NCBI GenBank assembly: GCA_038246645.1 | Contig: JBBRVS010000235.1 | Coordinates: 1-8,138 of the forward strand | Length of the DNA stretch: 8,138 bases | Direction of reading: 5' to 3' | Origin: JAHCHG01 sp038246645 | Lineage (GTDB): Bacteria > Acidobacteriota > Blastocatellia > Pyrinomonadales > Pyrinomonadaceae | In this document: positions 1 to 5,851 of the stretch, one piece after another | Numbering within the stretch: the first letter of the stretch is position 1 | Layout: every line of letters begins with the position of its first letter | Position numbers and translations under genes: made by a program | Notes under the pieces: model-generated | Seen by the model: the letters and a program-made list of their open reading frames with translations, nothing else | Told to the model about the DNA's origin: nothing | Database searches by the model: none

Positions 1-2
1 CG

Positions 3-21
3 AAAAGTGTGTCCCACTTTT
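3..21. repeat. Small hairpin at the window edge
   Basis: AAAAGTG (3-9) and CACTTTT (15-21) are perfectly complementary around a 5-base loop. With the A-tract on one side and the T-tract on the other it could be a weak bidirectional terminator for a gene beyond the left edge, or the edge of a repeat. The window starts too close to decide. Confidence 0.3.
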
Positions 22-65
22 AATTACACCCTAAAAATTTAGCCGTGAAAACCTTGTGGTTTTTT

Positions 66-270
66 ATAAATTGCCTGAGGGCTTTAGTTGGACGATTGCC
101 TGAAATCTGACTCGCGGCTTTAGCCGAACAGGAGAATTTATCAATCATCCTTATGGCTTGAGCACAAATTGGTCTGAAGCCCGGATGATTTTTATTTTTT
201 TACAGAAATTCGGCTAAAGCCGGCGCTTCTGATTCACTTATCCTCCAACTAAAGCCCTCAGGCAATTTAT
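66..270. repeat. Nested inverted-repeat element (MITE- or REP-like)
   Basis: The outer arms are 27 bp and perfectly complementary (66-92 against 244-270; core TTGCCTGAGGGCTTTAG). Inside them lies a second perfect 14-bp pair (115-128 CGGCTTTAGCCGAA against 209-222), then a third 8-bp pair (143-150 AATCATCC against 183-190). The core GGCTTTAG occurs in all four outer and middle arms, and TTGCCTGA is directly repeated at 71-78 and 96-103. No reading frame of note lies within it. The architecture, about 205 bp of concentric pairing with no coding capacity, fits a non-autonomous mobile palindrome. A large structured RNA is the alternative. The mobile nature is inference. Confidence 0.7.
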
Positions 271-490
271 TTTTATGAGAAAGCCCTGAGCAAAAAATAT
301 AAAAAAGCGTTTTTGTCCAATTTAGTATGGACTTATCCGTTTTTTTATTGCATTATAGTAGCATTTTCAAAAAATGATTCGATAGGTAAGTAAAATTATT
401 TCAGCCCCGTCAATCGTCGGATTAGGATAGTTTTCATTCGCCCCTAAAATCTACAAAATTCAGTTCTTAAATAAAGAAGGAGAAGTATAA
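271..490 (+). promoter_or_regulatory. Upstream region of the metalloprotease gene, weak promoter candidate
   Basis: This AT-rich stretch holds one copy of an 18-bp motif (271-288, TTTTATGAGAAAGCCCTG) that recurs at 5708-5725 and 5764-5781. A possible -10 box TATAGT lies at 354-359, but no good -35 hexamer sits at the right distance, so the promoter call is weak. A small inverted pair, GTCCA (315-319) and TGGAC (328-332), lies just upstream of it. Nothing else is recognisable. Confidence 0.3.
477..482 (+). promoter_or_regulatory. Shine-Dalgarno site for the GTG start at 491
   Basis: AAGGAG is followed by 8 bases and then GTG. This spacing supports GTG at 491 as the start. The protein beginning there opens directly with a lysine/arginine-rich signal-peptide n-region. 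Confidence 0.8.
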
Positions 491-3454
491 GTGAAAAAGT
501 TTACGTTTCGCACGGCGAGATTTGTCCGTGTTTCATTAGGTCTAATTCTTGCCATCGGTTTTCTACAGATTACATTTGCCTCGGCTCAAGCCTTTCGACC
601 CGATGCGGAGAAAAATCCGCTGTGGCAGACGGTTTCCGAAGAAAACATCGCCAATCGCGGCGAGCGCCACTTAAATCCCGAAAGATATAAAGTTTTTCGG
701 CTCGATCAAACGGCATTAGCCTCGATCCTCGAATCTGCTCCGCTGGAATTCAGCAGTGAAGCCCGGCAAAAGGAAATCGTTTTGACCGTTCCGAAACCTG
801 ACGGAACAGTGGTTCGTTTCCGCCTTGAAGAATCACCGGTTCTCGCGCCGCACATTGCCGCGCAGCATCCGACCTGGAAAACCTATCAAGGTTACGGCAT
901 TGACGAACCCGCGACAACCGCGCGTTTCGACTGGACGGACAGAGGCTTTCACGGCTATGTAATGGCGACCGAAGGAACTTTTTCGATTGATCCCTATCAA
1001 GCCAACGACCGCGAAAATTATCTGGTTTTCTATAAAAATCAATTCGGCAATCCGGTCAGAGAATTTCATTGTAAATTGGATGAACTCTTTGACGATGAAC
1101 AAAGTTTAGTCGATTCATTTACCAAGCCGATTACCTCTTTTGCCGCTTTCACGCACGGATCGCAGATTCGCACGTATCGTCTGGCAGTTGCCACGACATT
1201 TGAATATACGACTTTTTTTCGTCAAACCGGAGACACTGATGAACAGGCGCAAACGCGGGCATTGAATCAAATCGTCATCAGCGTCAATCGCATAAATGCG
1301 GTTTACCGGAAAGAACTGGCGGTCAGTTTCACACTCGTTTCGGGAACAAATCTAACGTATATCGTCAATCCCGAAACACCTGCCAACTATAATAATAACG
1401 GTTCTTCAACCGATTTGAATTCCAATCAAACCAACGTTACTTCGGTGATCGGAACTGATAATTACGATGTGGCGCATCTTTTTCAAACCGGTAACGGCGG
1501 GGTTGCCCAGCTTTCTTCCGTTTGCGGAAGTTCAAAAGCCCGCGGGCTTTCCGGAGTGCCGAATCCGATCGGCGATCCGTTCGATGTAGATTATGTCGCC
1601 CATGAATTAGGACATCAATTCGGTTCAAACCATACTTTTAACGCAACCAGCGATTGCGGAAGCTCTCCGGCAGCCGCCCGCAAAGAACCGGGAAGCGCGG
1701 TAACGATTATGGGTTATGCGGGAATTTGCAGCAGCACGGCAAATGTTCAGCGTAATTCGATTGATACATTTCACGTCCATAATTTGACGGAATCTATCAA
1801 TTTTATAACTTCGGGCAACGGCGCAACCTGCGGGGTTTTGGCAGGATCAAATGCCGCTCCGGTCATCACGCCGCTTTCAAACTACACGATTCCGTTTAAT
1901 ACACCGTTTCAACTGACGGCAAGCGCGACCGATACGAATAACGATCCGCTGACCTACAGCTGGGAACAAAATGATGCCGGTGCGGCGACCGCCAATTATC
2001 CGGATACGACCGACGACGACGATATAAGTCTGATTTTCCGTCCGGGTTTCCGTTCCTATCTGCCGACCACAAGCCCGACCAGAAGTTTTCCGAGTCTGAC
2101 CTATATTTTGAACAATTCGAACGAAGCCCCGATAACCTTTACCGGAACTTCGGCTACCGGTTCGATCTGCGGCGGAGAATGTATCTCGGGTGAAGATCTG
2201 CCTTCCGAAGCCCGGACAATGAATTTCCGCGTCAGCGTACGCGACGGAATCGGCGGAATCAGCGATGCCGGAACTGTTATTACGGTGGTTAATACAACAA
2301 CTCCGTTCAAAGTATCGACGCAGAATTCGTCGCCGGCTGCTGCCTGGGCAGGAAATTCAACACAAACCGTAACCTGGGACGTGAGCGGAACAACCGCCGG
2401 CGGAATCAATGCGGCAAATGTCAAAATTTCGCTCTCGACCGACGGCGGACAAACATTCCCGACCGTTTTGGCGGCTTCAACGCCGAATGACGGTTCGCAC
2501 GCGATTACCGTTCCCCAGGTATTAACCGCAACCGCCCGGATCAAGGTCGAAGCTGTCGGAAATATCTTTTTCGATATTAATGATGCTAACTTTTCCATTA
2601 CACAGCCAATCGAGATTAATAACAAACCGTTCTTTGATTTTGACGGCGACGGTAAAACCGATATCGGCATTTTCCGTCCGGCAGTCGGCGAATGGTGGTA
2701 TCTGCGTTCGAGCGACGGCGGAAATCGTGCCTTCGGGTTCGGAGCTTCGACCGATAAAATCGTGGTCGCCGATTACACGGGTGATGAAAAAGCCGACATC
2801 GCTATCTTTAGACCTTCAAGCGGCGAATGGTTTGTCTTAAGATCGGAAGATTCTTCGTTCTATTCATTCCCGTTCGGCACCAGCGAGGATATTCCGACGC
2901 CGGCAGATTTCGACGGCGACGGATTGGCTGATCCGGCGGTTTATCGTCCCAGTAATTCGACCTGGTATTATATCCGTTCGAGTAATAGCCAAACGATATT
3001 TTTCCAATTCGGAGGAGCGGGAGTTATGCCGGTCGCAGCGGATTATGACGGTGACGGAGAAACCGATATTGGTGTCTTCAGACCGTCAGACGGTTCGTGG
3101 TGGCTGAATCGTTCGAGTTCCGGTTTGATCGTCACAACCTTTGGAACATCAACCGACAAAGCGGTTCCGGCAGATTACACGGGCGACGGTAAAACGGATG
3201 TCGCTTTCTACCGACCTTCAACGGGCGAGTGGTTTATCCTTCGATCGGAAGATGCTTCATTCTACTCGATACCGTTCGGGACAATTGGAGACATTCCCGC
3301 GCCGGGCGATTACGACGGCGACGGAAAATCTGATCTGGCGATCTTCCGCCCATCAACCAACACCTGGTATCTGCTTCGATCAACCAGCGGATTCACGGCA
3401 TTAACCTTTGGAACAGCCGGCGATGTGCCGATTCCGAATGCTTACGTCAGATAA
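491..3454 (+). CDS. Secreted reprolysin-like zinc metalloprotease with C-terminal FG-GAP repeats
   Basis: 987 aa, GTG start. Residues 1-34 are a Sec signal peptide (basic n-region, hydrophobic 16-30, likely cleavage after ASAQA). Residues 35 to about 220 look like a propeptide; Cys194 (HCKLDE) might act as a cysteine switch, which is inference. The catalytic domain runs from about 224 to 450: HELGHQFGSNH at 371-381 is the metzincin zinc site HExxHxxGxxH (His371, His375, His381 ligands; Glu372 catalytic base), followed by a Met-turn at Met407 (IMGYAG). Several cysteines suggest disulfides. Residues 457-600 resemble an Ig/PKD- or cadherin-like domain, and 605-707 form a second beta-rich module. 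Residues 716-987 hold six FG-GAP/VCBS-type repeats with DxDGDGxxD calcium-loop motifs. No LPXTG, PEP-CTERM or transmembrane anchor is visible. Expected role: an exported endopeptidase whose substrate is unknown. It ends before a bidirectional terminator shared with the convergent gene. Confidence 0.92.
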   Translation: MKKFTFRTARFVRVSLGLILAIGFLQITFASAQAFRPDAEKNPLWQTVSEENIANRGERHLNPERYKVFRLDQTALASILESAPLEFSSEARQKEIVLTVPKPDGTVVRFRLEESPVLAPHIAAQHPTWKTYQGYGIDEPATTARFDWTDRGFHGYVMATEGTFSIDPYQANDRENYLVFYKNQFGNPVREFHCKLDELFDDEQSLVDSFTKPITSFAAFTHGSQIRTYRLAVATTFEYTTFFRQTGDTDEQAQTRALNQIVISVNRINAVYRKELAVSFTLVSGTNLTYIVNPETPANYNNNGSSTDLNSNQTNVTSVIGTDNYDVAHLFQTGNGGVAQLSSVCGSSKARGLSGVPNPIGDPFDVDYVAHELGHQFGSNHTFNATSDCGSSPAAARKEPGSAVTIMGYAGICSSTANVQRNSIDTFHVHNLTESINFITSGNGATCGVLAGSNAAPVITPLSNYTIPFNTPFQLTASATDTNNDPLTYSWEQNDAGAATANYPDTTDDDDISLIFRPGFRSYLPTTSPTRSFPSLTYILNNSNEAPITFTGTSATGSICGGECISGEDLPSEARTMNFRVSVRDGIGGISDAGTVITVVNTTTPFKVSTQNSSPAAAWAGNSTQTVTWDVSGTTAGGINAANVKISLSTDGGQTFPTVLAASTPNDGSHAITVPQVLTATARIKVEAVGNIFFDINDANFSITQPIEINNKPFFDFDGDGKTDIGIFRPAVGEWWYLRSSDGGNRAFGFGASTDKIVVADYTGDEKADIAIFRPSSGEWFVLRSEDSSFYSFPFGTSEDIPTPADFDGDGLADPAVYRPSNSTWYYIRSSNSQTIFFQFGGAGVMPVAADYDGDGETDIGVFRPSDGSWWLNRSSSGLIVTTFGTSTDKAVPADYTGDGKTDVAFYRPSTGEWFILRSEDASFYSIPFGTIGDIPAPGDYDGDGKSDLAIFRPSTNTWYLLRSTSGFTALTFGTAGDVPIPNAYVR
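2636..3451 (+). repeat. Six-unit FG-GAP/VCBS-type repeat array in the metalloprotease
   Basis: Repeat units begin at 2636, 2771, 2906, 3041, 3173 and 3308, so each is 45 codons except the fourth (44). Each opens with an Asp-rich calcium-type loop (for example DFDGDGKTD), followed by FRP or YRP, a tryptophan pair and an FG turn. Units 2 and 5 carry the variant loop DYTGD and match at 32 of 45 residues. Units 1 and 4 share STDK, and units 3 and 6 share TWY. This points to duplication of a three-unit block. Such repeats usually fold as beta-propeller blades; here the array closes with PNAYVR. Confidence 0.88.
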
Positions 3455-3474
3455 AATCTTATCCGGCATAAATT

Positions 3475-3510
3475 AAAAGAGGCTGACTTATAATCGAGTC
3501 AGCCTCTTTT
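3475..3510. terminator. Bidirectional rho-independent terminator
   Basis: AAAAGAGGCTGACT (3475-3488) pairs perfectly over 14 bp with AGTCAGCCTCTTTT (3497-3510) around an 8-base loop. The A-tract on the left and T-tract on the right give a U-run on either strand. It sits between the stop codons of two convergent genes (3454 and 3532), so it probably serves both. Confidence 0.9.
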
Positions 3511-3531
3511 GCTTTGTCGCGTTGCATATTT

Positions 3532-4176
3532 TTATAAATCAATAACAATCGGCAATTGCGTCGGTTCGTAGGATTCATCACAATTGGAGGCGTTGACAAA
3601 TTTCACGCCGAACTTTTCTGCTTTCCCGTAACCGCAATGGATATGCCCGAAAACGTGGAGTTTGAGATTTTTCCCGGCTAATTCTTCGACCTTTTTAATT
3701 AATTCTTCGCAGCCCGTATTTTCAACAAAAAACTTGCGCGGAACTTCGTCTAAAATCCCGCTGGGCGGTCCGTGCGTGATTAAAATATCCGTATCGTCGG
3801 GAATTAATTTCCACTTTTCGGCTAATTCCCCGCCGCGCATCAGATTAAACGCCCAATCGAAAAAACGCGGCTGCCACGGGCTTCCGTAAATCTTCAAACC
3901 TTCGATTTCCGTAAAAGAATCCTGCAAATATGTAATATTAAAACCGGCGGTCAGAAGTCTGGCAAAATGATTACTTGTTTCATACAGCCAATCGTGATTG
4001 CCGGCAACGAAGATTTTGTGTTTATGCGGCAAGGAAGAAAACCATTGCAGAAATTCTTCAACTTCAAATTGAGTTCCCTGAATCGTTGCGTCGCCCGCGT
4101 GAATCAAAATATCGCCGTCGGGCACTTCGATTTGCGCGTTGCAATTATGCGTGTCGGAAATACAGACTATTTTCAT
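3532..4176 (-). CDS. MPPED-type metallophosphoesterase
   Basis: 214 aa from ATG at 4176. Calcineurin-like phosphoesterase motifs are complete and in order: SDTH (Asp8, His10), HAGD (Asp29), GNHD (Asn60, His61), ITHGPP (His135) and GHIH (His178, His180), forming the dinuclear metal site. GSPWQPRFFDWAFNLMRGG (98-116) and LHVFGHIHCGYG are hallmarks of the MPPED1/MPPED2 (239AB, UPF0046) branch, whose characterised members hydrolyse phosphodiesters, including cyclic nucleotides in vitro. The physiological substrate here is unknown. No signal peptide, so cytoplasmic. The frame stays open upstream to an ATG at 4221, but the 15 extra codons lie mostly in a REP-like element and precede the conserved MKIVCISDTH opening, so 4176 is preferred. 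No clear Shine-Dalgarno is seen. It lies 112 bp downstream of the oxidoreductase gene on the same strand and may be co-transcribed with it. Confidence 0.93.
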   Translation of the reverse strand: MKIVCISDTHNCNAQIEVPDGDILIHAGDATIQGTQFEVEEFLQWFSSLPHKHKIFVAGNHDWLYETSNHFARLLTAGFNITYLQDSFTEIEGLKIYGSPWQPRFFDWAFNLMRGGELAEKWKLIPDDTDILITHGPPSGILDEVPRKFFVENTGCEELIKKVEELAGKNLKLHVFGHIHCGYGKAEKFGVKFVNASNCDESYEPTQLPIVIDL

Positions 4177-4185
4177 TTTAAAAAC

Positions 4186-4284
4186 GTACCGCCAGCGTCT
4201 CGCTGGCTGTCTTGGTGGCATCTTGCCGCCCGTGTCTTGAGTGCGAGACGCAACTCAAGGCAGCCGCCGAGACGGCAGCGTTAC
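4186..4284. repeat. REP-like palindromic element, copy A
   Basis: The terminal arms 4186-4211 (starting GTACCGCCAGCGTCTCGCTG) and 4259-4284 are imperfect inverted repeats. Between them lie two smaller hairpins: GGTGGCA/TGCCGCC around TCT (4215-4231), and CTTGAGT/ACTCAAG around 4236-4259. The left arm is identical over 26 bp to the reverse complement of the right arm of copy B (5627-5652). The element fills nearly all of the gap between two co-directional genes, ending 4 bases from the upstream gene's stop codon and beginning 9 bases from the downstream start. Such elements are typically mobilised in trans by RAYT transposases; none is encoded in this window. Confidence 0.8.
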
Positions 4285-4288
4285 TTGT

Positions 4289-5422
4289 TTAATTCTTATA
4301 AACCCGGCTGACAAAATTGCCGCTCAAAAATTCATTCGCATTGATTTCGCTTTGCAACACAACGCCCTTGTATTTGTTTGAAGCGAGCATATCGGCGCAT
4401 TGGACGAGCGGTGCGGCGGTCGTCGTCTGAATGGCGCGCAGGAATTGCCCGTTGATTTCCAGAGGCGTTACGTGAAAGGCTTTTTCGACCATTCGGCGCT
4501 TTCCATTTAGATCAAAACCTTCGACCGAAGAATGAACCAGCACAAAATCATCCTCGACGGAAGGCACTTTTTCAAGCATCACGTCTTCCAGATTCTGCGG
4601 AAGATTTTCATCAAACGGCAGTTTTTTAATCAATCCTTCGACCCATTTATAATGTCCGGCGTGGCGCAATGTTTTATAATCGAGATTTTTTGCCTTGCCT
4701 TCAAAAAAAGCCGGCAGATCCGCCGCGCCGCCGCTCGTCAGATCGGCTTCATAAACAAAGCCGTTGATAATGATTTTTTCGCGCTCGGAAAGTGCCGGAC
4801 GCTCGACGCCCCGGTAATTGCGGACGACGTGCGCGTTTTTGACATATTCGGTCGCCACGCCGATCGGCGACCACGTAAACCCGTAAAAATGCGGCGCGTG
4901 CGCGTGAGTCGAAAGCGCGCCGACCTTCATCCCGATTCGCTCGACCTGCTCGTTTTCAAATTTTTCGACAAATTTTTTGTACAAAGACATCGCCAGAACA
5001 TTGATAAATCCGGGCGCAAGTCCGGTTTGGACGATAAAACCCGTATCGGCATTTTTGGCAATTTCAATGACCGCATCGGTTTCGGCAACATATTCGGTCA
5101 GATTTGCGTAGTGCATTTTGAAATCTTTGGCAAACTGCGCCATTCGCGGAGCCTGGCTTCCGGGCGAACAATCGAGCAGAATCCCGCATTGTTCAAACGC
5201 CGTTTTCATCGGCTCATTGATGCCGTTCTTTGCCATCAAAACCTTTTCGACGCGGCTTGTCTGCTCCGACTTATGCGTAATAAACTTTTCGGCTTTGTGC
5301 AGATTTTCTTCGGAAATATCACCTAAAAAAACATCTACATCCGACTTTGACCATTCGCGCAGAAGCACCGCGACCGCATTGCCGATTCCGCCCGAACCGG
5401 CGATAAAAATTTTGTGATTCAT
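4289..5422 (-). CDS. Saccharopine dehydrogenase family NAD(P)-dependent oxidoreductase
   Basis: 377 aa. The N-terminus (MNHKIFIAGSGGIG) is a Rossmann strand with the dinucleotide-binding loop GSGGIG at 9-14 and an acidic residue, Asp35, at the end of the second strand. GLAPGF (134-139) and TLRHAGH (251-257) match conserved positions of the saccharopine dehydrogenase/reductase (Lys9-like) family, and the C-terminal half fits its substrate/dimerisation domain. Characterised relatives include saccharopine dehydrogenases of lysine metabolism and carboxynorspermidine dehydrogenase. The sequence alone does not fix the substrate, and no lysine or polyamine gene is adjacent. It has no signal peptide, so is probably cytoplasmic. 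The ATG at 5422 is set by the Rossmann opening; no Shine-Dalgarno precedes it (upstream bases read GAAATCTGTAACTT). REP-like elements flank both ends. Confidence 0.85.
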   Translation of the reverse strand: MNHKIFIAGSGGIGNAVAVLLREWSKSDVDVFLGDISEENLHKAEKFITHKSEQTSRVEKVLMAKNGINEPMKTAFEQCGILLDCSPGSQAPRMAQFAKDFKMHYANLTEYVAETDAVIEIAKNADTGFIVQTGLAPGFINVLAMSLYKKFVEKFENEQVERIGMKVGALSTHAHAPHFYGFTWSPIGVATEYVKNAHVVRNYRGVERPALSEREKIIINGFVYEADLTSGGAADLPAFFEGKAKNLDYKTLRHAGHYKWVEGLIKKLPFDENLPQNLEDVMLEKVPSVEDDFVLVHSSVEGFDLNGKRRMVEKAFHVTPLEINGQFLRAIQTTTAAPLVQCADMLASNKYKGVVLQSEINANEFLSGNFVSRVYKN

Positions 5423-5520
5423 AAGTTACAGATTTCAACACAAATTTGGAAAAGACTCAACTTACGGATTTCTCATTTTTTTAGAGTCAATCTTAAAGAA
5501 AGGTGTATTGGCAAAAAGAA

Positions 5521-5652
5521 GTACCGCCGCCGTCTCGCCGGCTGTTCCGCTGGCGGCTCGCCGGCGTTTCCTCAACTATCGAATTACTTGAATTTCAACG
5601 GGAAGCGGCGGCGAGATGCACACCGCGACAGCCAGCGAGACGCTGGCGGTAC
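5521..5652. repeat. REP-like palindromic element, copy B
   Basis: This 132-bp element begins and ends with GTAC. The outer arms 5521-5546 and 5627-5652 match at 22 of 26 positions when one is reverse-complemented. An inner pair, 5557-5571 against 5601-5615, matches at 13 of 15, leaving an AT-rich loop in the centre. Its right arm is identical over 26 bp to the left arm of copy A (4186-4211) in inverted orientation. The two copies bracket the oxidoreductase gene. It fits a paired REP (BIME-like) unit; no transposase is present. Confidence 0.82.
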
Positions 5653-5707
5653 TTTTCAACGTTTTTTGTCAATACAAAAGGTGTTAGCTTGGATTTATTT
5701 TGAATTA

Positions 5708-5781
5708 CAGGGTTTTCTCATAAAAAGCAGAAAATCCGAATCCCGCAAAATCGAATTCTTGACTTTTATGAGAAAGTCCTG
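5708..5781. repeat. Inverted pair of an 18-bp motif
   Basis: CAGGGTTTTCTCATAAAA (5708-5725) and TTTTATGAGAAAGTCCTG (5764-5781) are inverted copies differing at 2 of 18 positions, separated by 38 bp. A third copy lies at 271-288, differing from each by one base, next to the nested inverted repeat near the left edge. It could be a hairpin in RNA or the ends of a very short repeat element. Confidence 0.6.
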
Positions 5782-5793
5782 TTTATGCACAGT

Positions 5794-5825
5794 AAAAAAG
5801 AGAATATCAATTGACATTCTCTTTC
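5794..5825 (-). terminator. Rho-independent terminator of the double-propeller gene
   Basis: On the minus strand the 9-bp stem AAAGAGAAT/ATTCTCTTT (5824-5816 and 5805-5797) runs into six T residues. The loop itself contains TCAATTGA, which can extend the pairing. It starts 27 bases past the stop codon at 5852, the expected place for the end of that transcript. Confidence 0.8.
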
Positions 5826-5851
5826 CACTAACTCATCTATTCCAAAAAGAT

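Larger units (their letters stand above)
5423..5851. other. Intergenic region of 429 bp with repeats and a terminator
   Basis: No gene is supported here. From right to left it holds the terminator of the propeller gene (5794-5825), an inverted pair of an 18-bp motif (5708-5781), REP-like copy B (5521-5652), and about 100 bp of AT-rich leader for the oxidoreductase gene. On the minus strand that leader contains TTGACT (5490-5485), a fair -35 box, but no good -10 lies 16-18 bp downstream, so I do not call a promoter. The plus-strand frame open across this region reads through the repeats and then antisense to the propeller gene, and looks spurious. Confidence 0.6.

Noticed and set aside
1..25. 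End of an insertion sequence at the left edge
   Set aside because: TGTCCCACTTTT resembles some IS3-type ends, but no transposase sequence is in the window and the hairpin alone is not enough.
2101..2670. Minus-strand open frame (189 aa) inside the metalloprotease gene
   Set aside because: It is antisense to a continuous coding region, with no motif and no start signal.
2580..3404. Plus-strand alternative-frame open frames (2580-2840 and 3141-3404) with repeated-looking peptides
   Set aside because: Their periodicity only mirrors the FG-GAP repeat DNA read out of frame.
3400..3454. PEP-CTERM, LPXTG or type IX sorting signal at the protease C-terminus
   Set aside because: No PEP or LPXTG motif, no C-terminal hydrophobic helix, and the end is simply the last FG-GAP unit plus PNAYVR.
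3662..4311. Plus-strand open frames opposite the phosphoesterase gene
   Set aside because: They are shadows of a well-supported gene; the longest of them also runs into REP-like copy A.
4532..5326. Long plus-strand open frame (264 aa) opposite the oxidoreductase gene
   Set aside because: It lies wholly antisense to a gene with clear family motifs, has no Shine-Dalgarno or recognisable domain, and its composition is that of a complementary-strand shadow.
4186..5652. Composite transposon carrying the oxidoreductase gene
   Set aside because: The flanking elements are short palindromes with no transposase and no visible target-site duplication; the gene shows no sign of foreign composition by eye.
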